The notes beneath the pieces are model-generated. The model did not search any database and was not told where the DNA came from. It was given only the letters and a program-made list of their open reading frames with translations. From Sorghum bicolor (taxonomy: Eukaryota; Streptophyta; Magnoliopsida; Poales; Poaceae): a stretch of DNA of 64,000 bases. The stretch is from positions 44,750,554-44,814,553 of the forward strand of contig NC_012871.2 of NCBI RefSeq assembly GCF_000003195.3, given 5' to 3'. The translations under genes and the position numbers were made by a program. This document shows, in pieces, positions 11,797 through 21,645 of the stretch (the first letter of the stretch is position 1; every line of letters starts with the position of its first letter).

Positions 11797-13672
11797 AACT
11801 TCATGCTTCTTATGTCACCAAGTTTCCTTTTTTGTTAATATCTCTACTACTATGACTGACCTCATAAAAAAAGGTACTCTACACAGATATTCTAACACTC
11901 ACTGGAGAAAATGAACATGCAAGAACGAAGAGAAGAGCTGAGATGACCATAGAATAGTTAGAAACAAACATTCTTGATTGGAATTGATCGTGTTTAATAA
12001 CATTCCCCAGAGATAGCCGTAGCGTTAGCACGGGCATTATACTAGTACTAGTAAGGGTTCAGGTAGTTTCATATAGTGGACAAGGTAGGAATATATGCAC
12101 CAACAGTTTCATTCAACTCCTATCACCTAATGCATCATATAAAGTTATACTCTTGTTCTTTTATAAAAAGAGAGGGTAGGAGACTTAGAATGCTCTAGGG
12201 CTTGCCTCGAATCTGACACAAGTCAGTTAAGTTAGCTTGCGCCATCTTGACTACATCCAAGTTCACAACACTTGTGTAGTCCTTCCATCATCCAGATAGG
12301 TCCACCATCAAGTCCTTCACGTGGTTCATCTAGCGTACCTAAATGAGATGCAAGATGCAAGTGTATGAACACATGGAAGTGCAATAGATAATGCAGCACA
12401 TACAGTAAGCAAGACAAGCATCATGCTACTCTACACATACATATGTATTTCATGTTGCTTAAATAACATAACCAACATACTAAGATAGAAAACAATGCAA
12501 CACCAAGCATATCAAGCATGGCACACATGTTTCACAAGATTTCCATCATCAAAGGCATGAGTCACTTAGAAACACACACAAAGTAAAGTAATCAAGCATT
12601 CATGCATTTTCAGCAATTCTAGACATACAAGCAGCAGCTCAGTAAATAAATCATAACTAGAGTTATACAGATCCAAAATCAATGCAACAAGACATTATGG
12701 AAATCTCATAAAACTGTGTACAATTCATATTTAATCATCTCAGCATGATTAGTAAGCTAACTAAGTCAAACATGCATATTTACAGAATCTGGTCTAGGAA
12801 TTCCAGAGAACAAGCATTTTGATAGATAATCTTTATACCTTTATAACTCACAACCATTTAGCCAAAAGATATGAAACTTTAACACAAGCTATATAAAAGA
12901 GTTACCTACAACTTTTATATAGATAAGTTTTACAGCAAACATCATTTCTACCAAGGAATTAGTTGCACAATCAAAACTGCTCATGTTGTCCCCAAACAGT
13001 AGGGTACAAATAAAGACAGAAAACTGATAGGCACTTCAAGCAAGCATAAATGGAGTTACTGTTGGGTATTTTAAACGCAAACAGAAAAATCCGCAAGCGC
13101 ACGGATACCAATGTAGCTTTCACCTGGGAGTATTCCAGAGTATCGATTTTCCACAGGGAACGTGAGTGTACTAATTAAGATTCAAGATCGCCCAAGGATA
13201 ACTATATAATTATTTTTAGTGAGAAGAGAGGAAGTTTCCTGAGAGTTCTCTAGTTGATCTAAGAATCACGAATTACTTCAAGATTATCTATGTCGGCACA
13301 TCAGAACACTAACCACAGAAAGAGATGAGAAGGGGGCTAGGAAGCTCTGACTACGGTCCTACAAACACCGATCCGAACGAGGTGGAATACGTCGACCGTT
13401 AGGGCTGTCACTACCCTAGGGCTACCACAACAATTCGCAGGATTGGGTGCAATTCCAGGTAACTGCAAGACTAAACACCACGTCTAATCTATTAATTACT
13501 ACTCTAGCGTTATAAAGACTAGAGCACTTGATGCAAGCGGGAATCCAATAAATAACTTGAATGTAAATAAAAGTAATTAAAGAACTCAGGAATTATGAAT
13601 TGAAAAACTTGGAGAACGATGAAGAACGAACCAGTTTCCGCAAAAGTATAATGTTGAAGAAGATCCGACAGA

Positions 13673-13677
13673 TCCGG
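13673..13677. repeat. Target site duplication of Ath-A (left copy)
   Basis: TCCGG directly before the 5' LTR; the same five bases follow the 3' LTR at 22878-22882. Joining the flanks restores the Ath-B LTR. Confidence 0.9.
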
Positions 13678-14937
13678 TGTTGACGGTGCTTAAGTACCAA
13701 ATATAATCATCAAATAAATAAAGAAAAGGATCCAAATGCAACCAACACCCAGACTTAGGGTTTTATCTGACAGAATTCCACGAGTTTTGGTGTTTGTCTA
13801 TTTCTGCAGCGGGTTATCAGGAAATACGGAAGAAAGGCCCACACGTCGGGTTTACATAGAGATATTAACGTGCCGCGCAATTTTCTACCATCTAGAAGAC
13901 TCCAGAAGCCACGGGAAGGAAGCGGAGGCCGAACGGGGCCAGAGGCAGGGCGCCCGCCCTCCTTCCTTGGGCGCCCGCCCTGACTTGGAGTCCAAACAGG
14001 ACTCTCTTCGGGGATTACTCTCCACCGACCTAAAGGATCAAGGATAATGTAGTACCACATCGCCTACCGACCCAAAAACGCATAGAGGAGGAGGACTATA
14101 TAAGGAGACCCCCCTGGCCCTTGGAGAAGACAAGAAGTTATCATAGAGATTGAGGGGTGCCCTCGAAGGAAAACCTCTTCTCTAAATAATATTTCTTTTT
14201 AGGCTTAGCAACCAATATAAGTAGAAATAGATCTTCTAGTTTCTACTAGATTGAGAGAGATAGAGTGGAGGTGTAGATCAGAGGAAGGCCGGCCTGTCGG
14301 TGTCTACTCCGAGGTTGTACCTGTGGGATCAAGTCTTCTAACCCGAGGCTTGCTTCTAAGATTCTTCAGTAATTCGACTTCTAATTCTAGTAAGTTCTTG
14401 TTTTATTGTTCTATGGTTTATGAGTTTACTTTAATCCTCTTCCGATTGAGTATTAGAGTAATCATTGCTAGCGTAAACGTGGTGTTTAGGCTAGGGTACT
14501 CATAGATATCCCCTAACTAGCTGGACCGTGGTAGTAGCGAGGAACGTGACATTTCCGAGTTACCTTTGCATCCCATATCTTGTTAGCAGGACGGGTAGGT
14601 TTATAGGTGCGGGTCGAACATCCTTTGTGGTGTCTAGATTCCGTATGCTTCCCCAATAGAATAGTAGATCATCCTTACCAAGGTTAGAACGAGACTACGT
14701 CCTTACCAAGGTTAGAACGAGACTACGGTTGCAGTCTTCTCTATACATCACTCACATCGAGAAACATTCTTTGTAGCCTAAAGGGATAGTAGCAATAGAT
14801 TTGGTTAGTCAGTTGCACCCTTTCTCCCAGTGGTAAAAATATAAATACGATAACTCTGGATAACCTCCCGGGTGAAATGCTCACCGATATCCGTGCGCTT
14901 GCGGATCATTTTCTGATTGCGTTACCAAATATCAACA
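13678..14937 (+). repeat. 5' LTR of Ath-A (1260 bp)
   Basis: Starts TGTTGACGGTGCTTAAG and ends CAAATATCAACA. It matches the 3' LTR almost base for base. The length difference of 28 bp is explained by a tandem duplication at 14673-14700/14701-14728. Open frames inside (for example plus 13736-14047 and minus 13755-14060) recur in every copy of the LTR simply because the LTR is conserved, so I do not treat them as genes. Confidence 0.93.
13948..14105 (+). promoter_or_regulatory. Ath-A LTR promoter: paired GC boxes and TATA
   Basis: Two GGGCGCCCGCCC boxes at 13948-13959 and 13969-13980 have starts 21 bp apart. TATATAAGG follows at 14097-14105, then GAGACCCC. A CCACCGACCTAAAGGATCAA block between boxes and TATA is kept in all related LTRs here. 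This looks like the U3 core promoter. The GGGCGCCC core is a perfect palindrome, so a dimeric factor is conceivable (inference). Confidence 0.6.
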
Positions 14938-14945
14938 AGCATTTC

Positions 14946-14963
14946 TGGCGCCGTTGCCGGGGA
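14946..14963 (+). other. Primer-binding site of Ath-A (tRNA-Asp)
   Basis: TGGCGCCGTTGCCGGGGA begins eight bases after the LTR end. It is the exact complement of the 3' end of plant tRNA-Asp including CCA. Confidence 0.9.
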
Positions 14964-15055
14964 GAAAGACGGTTTGTGAGATAACTTTGAGTCTTGCTAT
15001 TGTCTTGTATTATACTTTGATACTTTTATTCTTTTATCTTTTTATTTTTATTTTT

Positions 15056-15400
15056 ATGGATAACTCAAATTCCATACCTATTATTGAATTCTTTGCACCT
15101 TCGGAGACCAGCCATAGACCATGGGAGTCAACATGTCCTGCCCCTAATTATGATCTGTGTCCAGAGTTGATTGCAATAGGTCAAAACCAACCCTTTTCTA
15201 TAGCCGAGGTCCTATCTTTTAATCAAGAAGATAATGCACTTTTAGCTACACCTAGGGAATCTGTTAATCTTTCTATAAATTCTGATTTAGACCTAGCCCT
15301 ACAAGAACATGTTTTTTCTCGATATTTTCACATTGGTCTTAATCATATAACCTTTGGTAGAGTCTTTCTTTCTTTATCTATTAGTAAAGGACGGTGTTGA
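15056..15400 (+). pseudogene. gag: Ath-A gag, first 115 codons
   Basis: The ATG at 15056 opens MDNSNSIPIIEFFAPS; an ATG-less frame upstream reaches into the primer site. The start resembles the Ath-G gag start (MENQNSKSIHESAIPS) and includes the matching LCPELIAIGQNQPFS block, so Ath-A took its Gag from the Ath-G/Ath-E type, not the Ath-C type. The frame is cut at 15395 by a solo-LTR-like insertion, and the stop at 15400 belongs to that insertion. The capsid core is missing. Confidence 0.7.
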
Positions 15401-16979
15401 CACTTCTTAACGCAACCACCGGATATCGGCGACGGCGCCAGAAGTGCCCTCGTAGGGTAACTCTATTTACTATTGGATAATTCCGCAAGCGCACAGAATG
15501 TACCGCTGTAGCACTTCACCAAGGAGTATTCCAAGGTATCGTAATTTATATTTTCCCAAGGGAAAGCGGCTAAGTGTGTTTAACAAAAAGGGGAATGAGA
15601 TTCCTTGAGTTGTCTAGTATCAACTAGTGAATAAGGGTGGTAAATAACGAATAGGAAGGGTAGTGGTGAATCCAAGGTCCTATGCTAAAGGTAAATGGTA
15701 GAGTTAGCTAGGTGGGAGGACAACGAGTGAGTAAAGGACTCCTATGTATCTAACTTGACTTCTGTGACTTACTTTAATAGATAATTGCCTTAACTACGCT
15801 AGAGCCTTACTAACTGTGTGCGAGGGATAGCCGAGCTGGTAAGACGCTTAGAAGGTTTTTCACCTAACCCCTTACCGAAAGCGACTATTGGGCTTATGGA
15901 CGCCTTACCTTTTAAGAACTAGCCTGTACGTGAGGAGAACCTAATGCCGCCCACGATCTGTCACCTACTAGGGAGTGCGCTCCTACTTTCCGTTCAAGCC
16001 AGCGGTAATCAAAGGTAATCTTAAGTATGAGCACCACGCTCACACTTAATCCTACAACTCTAACTAGTTGCAGCTAGCGAGAGCTCCTATACAAGATAGG
16101 ACGATGATGCACACACAGGAGTGGTTACAGGTCACTAACTTCACTAAGACAACTATATTACTAAAGTAAATGCACAACAAGACTAAAAGACTTGCACTAA
16201 GTAAGAACTCAGTAAAGTAAAGTAAGAATAATATATTAATAAAAGGAAAGTCTTACAAAAGTAGAAAGGTACAAGAGCTATACCAGACTCTCCAGAAGAC
16301 GACTCCGGAGACCCCGAGCTTCGCTCGACTCGACTCTAACTCCCACTCTAGACTAACTACTACTCTACTTGTATGCTTGGAACTTGTAATGCACTTGGCC
16401 TTGGAATTGCACACTTGAAATGAAGGGTGGAGGCTGCCTTTTATAGAGGGAGATGGAGTAGGGGTTACTCCATCGCCACGTCATCGATCCGCGTGACATC
16501 TTCTCTCCACCCTTGGATCAAACCGACCTCACAACCGCCATTTGATCAACGGCAGGGGCAAATCAACATGTGGGACATGTGGGGAAGGTCGGTGGGAGGC
16601 CACCGACCCTGGAACCGCCTTTGATGTGGGGTCGGGCGACCCCACTTCTGGGCCTCTGGACCCACCAGCAGTGTCCACAGGAGTCCCTTATGTCGGTGGA
16701 CTAGGTGGCACACCTGGGTCCCACCAAAGAGGGGTCGGGCGACCCCCTCCCTGTGGGCCCAGGGTGTCACCTGTTGTCCCCTTGATCTCCTCTTGATGAT
16801 TCTGATGTTGGCTTTGTCAAATAATGTCTTGAATTTGTTGTTCCTGCATAAACAAGCTAAGAGTACAAGTGGAACTAGTTATGGATAAAATATGTTCATG
16901 TCATGTCATTTCCCCTTGCAACCGAGGCATGTTGACGGTGTTTTGTATGTGAATTTCTATGGTATATCCACCGTCAACA
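15395..16979 (-). mobile_element. LTR-S: solo-LTR-like insertion in Ath-A gag
   Basis: The plus strand starts TGTTGACAC at 15395 and ends CACCGTCAACA at 16979 (1585 bp). Flanks are GACGG and GAAGG, a target duplication with one mismatch. A good TATA box (CTATAAAAGGC) on the minus strand near 16439-16449 fixes the orientation. Read on the minus strand, an 18-base match to the tRNA-Asp primer site (TGGCGCCGTCGCCGATAT, 15423-15440) lies inside, about 28 bases before the end. An 11-bp inverted repeat (TGTTGACGGTG/CACCGTCAACA) marks the opposite end. There is no internal coding region. Confidence 0.65.
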
Positions 16980-16984
16980 GAAGG

Positions 16985-17335
16985 TATGTCTTCATTCGTG
17001 GACATCCTTCTTGTACTAGTCTTCATAGAAAAATCTTAGAGATAGAGAAGGATTCATCTCCCAGACAAGGAAAGGAAGTTTCAATAGCCAATTTCCAAAC
17101 ATTTCAATCCCATGATTCGGCTATCCAACCCATCCTTGAGCTTAATAATTTCTACTATGCTCTTTCTCTTGAACCTCCCGATAATCCTATGAATCTCTCT
17201 AGACGTCCCATGCATAAGAAGGAGGATCGAGAAGAGCAACATCAATGGCTAGAGGGCATTAAAAATCCATGTGCTATCACCACATTAGAGATCTCCAAAC
17301 CCCTCTTCCTTTCTATTTATAAAAATTTAAAAGGG
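16985..17335 (+). pseudogene. gag: Ath-A gag, C-terminal scrap
   Basis: After the solo LTR the frame resumes. SPRQGKEVSIANFQ matches SVPRQEEEVSIARSQ of Ath-E gag, and CAITTLEISKPLFLSIYKNL matches CNITTFEISNTLFLPIYKKL at the Ath-E gag end. Everything between, including the capsid core, is deleted relative to Ath-E. The open frame runs on to 17422 only by chance. Confidence 0.65.
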
Positions 17336-18744
17336 CGGTTGTCGATGCATATGTATATAATAAATATTACAGATCTCGTTGAGTTGATTGATGGTTTCCC
17401 AAGGACAAGCTTAGTGTCCTAAAACAAGCACTTATCAGATCGTAACATGAACTTCTAATTATTTGCAACACTGCCTTGTGTATTGAGCATATAAAGATAA
17501 TTGTAGAAATATTCCTTCGGGTATTCGTATCACTAACCTTTCTAGGATTGGAGCAAGAAGATCCGAGGAATGACAAGCACAAGGTATGTCCAACCAATCA
17601 TCATGCAACATTGAATTAAATTCATCCAATCTTGAATTTTGCATAATTCAAGCTTGGGGGAGTACTTTACATAAAAACACCTTTTTCCATGTTGCTATGT
17701 TGGTTGTCCTTACCTTTGAGACATGCTCAATTTGTTAAATACTAATCACACTACTTCATCTCCACTTAAGTAGATCTCTATAAAAGCCATCATGTTACCT
17801 ATGTTTATCCTAGTAAGTGTTAGTTTGGAAGTACTGTACATACTTCTATTGGCTTTTAAATTAAGCGTGGTGCTTAGGTTAAATAGCCTTCCTTAATCTG
17901 ATTAGACATGGAGTCTAGTTTGGTTACTGAACTAAAAACTGCTTGAGTAGGCATTGGTATATTTTGTCAGACTAACCCCTACAGGAAAACTTTAAATATC
18001 AACCTGGGAAGTCCTGAGATACAAACTAATTGGAGATAAAGGAGACACACGAAGTTTAACAATTTGCACAAGAAAGACATAGCTCATTCATGATCTATGG
18101 AGGGTGCCACAAACACGATGTACAACCGCTAAGAAAGGAAAGCTTCCACAAGGTGATACTATACCATCACTCTTCAAGTAAGGTAACATCTTAAGGTACT
18201 TGACTATCGCTTTTATAAGCTTCTCCTTGGTTCTAGCATTCACATAAATAAAGAGACAAACATGTACGATTTATAACTCCAGATTAACCAACTCAATTAA
18301 TTCAACATGTTTAGTCCTTTAATCTTTGTTCTTAGTACTACGTTCGTGATCCCACACTCCTAATCACATAAGCTAAAATGTTGCACATTCAATCTTTGGA
18401 AGATATAAACAAAACATAAATATAGATAGATTATCTTTCCATTAGGTTGAGCCACCTGATCTGACAAATGCTACACTCATGATCCATCAACTTTGTCTTG
18501 CTCATTATGCTTAAGGTTAGAGAAGAACAAATACACTTTTGGTTCTGTTGGTGTTTTCCACCAATAGGGCCCATGCACTTGATCTCTGCCTTGTCTCTAT
18601 GAATAGGTACACTTCAAACAAAACATGGAGGAGTTTTACAACTCTCAGACTCCACCAAGTGAAGGACTTGGATCTATGAGCACAAACACACTGAGCAGGA
18701 TATTGCCAACACCGCACTTCAAACTGCTGGGCAAACAAAGAACA
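17336..18744 (+). other. Ath-A non-coding segment after gag
   Basis: No gene. The first part matches 39735-40245 and its continuation 49432-50290 of Ath-E across the Ath-G insertion. The second part also matches, inverted, 27300-28020 of Ath-B. A polypurine-like AAGCTTGGGGGAG occurs near 17648 and a conserved hairpin at 18545-18567. The match in three elements whose coding content differs suggests a cis-acting role (inference). Confidence 0.6.
18545..18567 (+). other. Conserved 9-bp hairpin (Ath-A copy)
   Basis: CTGTTGGTG and CACCAATAG pair across a 5-base loop, with one G-U. Ath-B (27385-27407) and Ath-E (50223-50245) have the perfectly paired version with slightly different loops. It sits just before the start of the coding remnants in each. 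Confidence 0.55.
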
Positions 18745-18819
18745 TAGGTGACTCCGTATCAAGAGGTGCAGACGTCAAGGTCCACACCCAATCAAATGAT
18801 GCACCTAAAGGATGAAGAC

Positions 18820-19493
18820 AGTGAGAAGTCTTGTCTAGAAGACTTAAAACATTGGATCCTTGTCGGAGGAGGTCAAGATCGTCGACTCAAGTCGCCTTTA
18901 CTGATCAAGAAGGACGACCCTAGTGTTCCAAACATCGAGTGCACAATCAATGGATACTCTTTTCAGAAGACACTCTACGACACCGGATCTAACGACAACA
19001 TAATGGCCGCAGTCACTTATCAGCTCCTGCATGGAACCATGCCCCTACAACCAATATATATTCAGCTCCAGATGATTTTTAGGTCATTGACATGGGAGAA
19101 GACGAGTGCGATCCACCCATCATCCTTGGAAGACCGTTCCTCAACACTATCAAAGTTATCATCTATATTGGAACCGAAGAAGTCCACATGCACTTCCCCT
19201 CTGAGAAGGTACGCCACTACTTTAATGATTCTAACTATATAGTTGAAGATTCTAAGCAGATCAGGATGAGAAGAAGGCGACAAAACCGAAACCAGAGGAG
19301 GCAAATCATCAAGGACGGATGGGCAGACTACGAAGGAGAAGTAGTAAGGTCTGAAGACATACAGCTTGAACAAAACTGTCCTGAGGAGACCGTAGCATCG
19401 AGTCAGGTGTGGAGAGAGAAGATAGTTATACACGAAGAGGAGGCACCGCCGGAACCACCGACTACGCCATCCAGCGAATCCCAGGACGACTGA
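18820..19493 (+). pseudogene. pro: Ath-A protease domain 2, deleted and frameshifted
   Basis: Frame one carries the retropepsin active site YDTGS (near 18980) in the block GYSFQKTLYDTGSNDNIMA. Frame two, from about 19092, carries the second half, IDMGEDE-type sequence then PPIILGRPFLNT and an acidic, basic-rich tail ending ESQDD and TGA at 19493. Compared with Ath-C about 90 bases are missing between the halves, which also shifts the frame. The first protease domain seen in Ath-B and Ath-C is absent. No RT follows the stop. Confidence 0.7.
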
Positions 19494-20001
19494 GAAAACG
19501 GAGAGTCCCGTTCGGAGGACTTAAAAACACCGAACACCTTGCCAAGAGGTAAACTTGATAGTTATCCTTTTCCTTTCAATTATTCAATTATAGTTTGCTT
19601 AGTTAATCAGGTTCATGCTATCTTGAAAAGAAATAAAAATGTTAAAAATAAGCCCCATGTGAGTAGACTTATGGTTTAAAAACCCATAGGTATATTGACC
19701 GTGGTGGCATAAAATAAATATGTTTTCATCTTACAATAAAACTATAAATAATAAGTGCATGATCCTGCTAAATAAAATTTATTAGGAGTAAGCTCAATAT
19801 GATAAAGGCAAAGAGATTTTATGCTAACACTTAACCAGTTCCACAAAGCTTTGTTGTCTATTTGAGCTCCACAGAATTCAAGGATCAAAGAAGACTAGCA
19901 GACGAAGGACATCCTAATCACTGTCAGGGTACTACCGACATTCAAATATACCTCCGTCACCTGCTAGCTACATCAGAAGAAATTACGTCAAAATCCAGCT
20001 T

Positions 20002-20017
20002 GGGGGAGAGCACCCCC
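20002..20017 (+). other. GGGGG-AGAGCA-CCCCC hairpin
   Basis: Five G pair with five C around AGAGCA. It is preceded by CAGCTT, making a polypurine-like CTTGGGGGAG. The same element occurs in Ath-B (25141-25156, inverted), Ath-C (33009-33024) and Ath-E (51033-51048). Confidence 0.6.
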
Positions 20018-20830
20018 ATTTATCCAACTAAGTGTTTCTACTCGCGTTTATACTTTACTCACATAATAAAAGATGCATAATCATAAAAACCTAAATAAAT
20101 ATTTTGTGCTTATATATATCTTTGCTTAGTTTGCTAAATAAATAAATAAAGTTTGCTATGAACCCTCATGATAAACTCTCACATGGAAATGATGAATAGT
20201 TGCTCTGCCATGACTGGTTCTTAAAATTGAAATCTCTCTCAAGTTTAGGCGTAACTGTTATAATTTAAACCTGCTCTAAACCTGAACTTGTGGGAAGAGT
20301 AGTTGACCTAAAGTCTAAGTTGTTAACGGATATGATATGGGAAGGTTGAGCTGCTGTTTATCTGTTCCTAGAGATGCTAGAATTCTGGGGAATTTTATCT
20401 TTGAAAAATCTTTAAAATATCACATGATGAGTTCCTTTATGATGAGAGTTTAAAATCCTACCACACTCATATATACATGCTTATTAGACTTTGAGCCAAA
20501 CATTTACTTTTACTGCTTATGAGCATTGAGTGTGGACAAGCTGTGTAGACCCTTAGGAGCTTGTCATGTGGTTAAAATCAAGATTCACTTGCATGTTCAC
20601 TCGTATATGCTGCTTCTACTCCGGAAGTACGCATCCACATACATCCACTCATTTCCATCTCCAGATTCACCCAAAATTATTCTACTCCTAATCCGGGAGA
20701 GAATAGCCAAAAACATTTTCCTATCCCTGTTATTCCCTTTGAAATAAATGCTCCAGTTATTTTGGTTACTACCACTTGCTACAATATTTCAGGAGATGAG
20801 TGCTCAAAAAAAAGAGAGAGAGAAAGGTTA

Positions 20831-20912
20831 CGAGGAAATAAAAAGGGGCAAGTGCCCGGAACCTCGAAAGAAAAGAAAAAGTGAGACGAGAGGTAAAAAT
20901 GGACAAGTGTCC
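20831..20912 (+). other. Conserved twin stem-loops in the 3' region
   Basis: Outer stem CGAGG/CCTCG (20831-20835 with 20862-20866) encloses GGGC-AAGT-GCCC (20846-20857). A second hairpin GGAC-AAGT-GTCC is at 20901-20912. Counterparts are in Ath-B, Ath-E and Ath-G. In Ath-G the inner stem is GAGC/GCTC, a compensating change. Confidence 0.6.
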
Positions 20913-21631
20913 GACACTAGAATTAGGGGTACAAGATGCCCACCTAAGAGAAAAAGAAAAAGAAAATATAGAGCATCTCATTCTCTCCAAAAAGCTTCAA
21001 AGTGCAAGAAAGGTATCTATCCCCTTAAAAGAGCAAAAATAGAATTAGACTTTCACCATTGTTATCATCATCATCACCATACACCATTCATTCGCCACAC
21101 ATGCACATCTTGATTTGACTTATTGACTTGTTTCTCTGGATCCATGGTTTGACTATGCAATAAATGTCTTGTAAGTATGTATTAGCTGTCTCCCACCTAT
21201 GAGCTCCAGATATCAAAACCTTATTAGAGTAGGGTGAGAGAGAAGGTAATATCACTATGCATTATACCAAAAATACCACATACTTTGAGAGAAGGCATAT
21301 ACCATTACTGCCTTGGTAAGGATCCAGAAATACCACAAAAGAGAGATTTGAGAGAATCATATAAGGAATCTCTGAGTTTTATTTGAAAATCTGCAAAAAC
21401 TCCAGAGCTATAGTTGATCAAGAATAAGAGACATGGCGCTTGACTTGACCGTTCTATCTTTTAACTGCTCAAGACGCAAGTGACGGTTACAAGCCCCATA
21501 GTGAAAGGTAAAATGAGTAAGTTTTAAGTCTTAACAGTTCACTCTAACTTAGAGATGAGATCTTACTTTTAAAGCATGAAACCACTGCAGAAACTCTTGA
21601 GTTCATCCTTGCTCAGGGACGAGCAAGAGGT

Positions 21632-21645
21632 AAGCTTGGGGGAGT
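21632..21645 (+). other. Polypurine tract of Ath-A
   Basis: AAGCTTGGGGGAGT directly before the 3' LTR, the expected site for plus-strand DNA priming. Confidence 0.8.

Larger units (their letters stand above)
9196..12045 (+). mobile_element. Hel-1: non-autonomous Helitron
   Basis: The left end is TCTCTACTATAATTG preceded by A (9195). The right end is a hairpin at 12017-12033 (CCGT and GC pairing with GC and ACGG, one bulged A, loop GTTA), then GCATTATA and CTAG followed by T (12046). These are the 5'-TC, 3'-hairpin, CTRR and A/T target hallmarks of Helitrons, and no target duplication is seen. A second CTAGT at 12048-12052 is an alternative end. The host on both sides is the same Tekay-like LTR. 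There is no Rep/helicase coding region, so it would need a partner element. Confidence 0.85.
7817..13061 (-). repeat. 5' LTR of Tek-F, interrupted by a Helitron and cut by Ath-B
   Basis: The plus strand at 7817 reads TGTGACAGAACCGCCC, the inverse of an LTR end. The sequence to the right is the inverted counterpart of the Tek-D LTR (56.7-59.1 kb). Long matches include the AGGACCGATACGCTGTACG region, GGCTTCTACCGAGCTA, the GGACAAGGTAG segment and the A/T-rich part near 12840-12960. Removing the Helitron (9196-12045) leaves about 2.4 kb. The LTR is then broken at 13062 by Ath-B, and its remaining part is not seen on the far side. Short frames such as 8662-8847 are chance. Confidence 0.75.
19494..21631 (+). 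other. Ath-A conserved 3' non-coding region
   Basis: About 2.1 kb without a convincing gene. It matches Ath-B (23487-25680, inverted), Ath-E (50500-52690) and, for its first part, Ath-C (32507-33228). Landmarks in order: a GGGGG/CCCCC hairpin (20002-20017), a Lys/Arg-rich open frame (20748-21113) and two stem-loops (20831-20912). The open frame is kept in Ath-E but not intact in Ath-B. Its coding status is doubtful because the conserved DNA could be structural. Confidence 0.6.

Noticed and set aside
13736..14060. Frames of about 100 codons on both strands, repeated at 21704, 23127, 36841, 41088, 49083 and 52765
   Set aside because: They recur only because they sit in related LTRs; the frames change in length and stops between copies, so no protein is being conserved.
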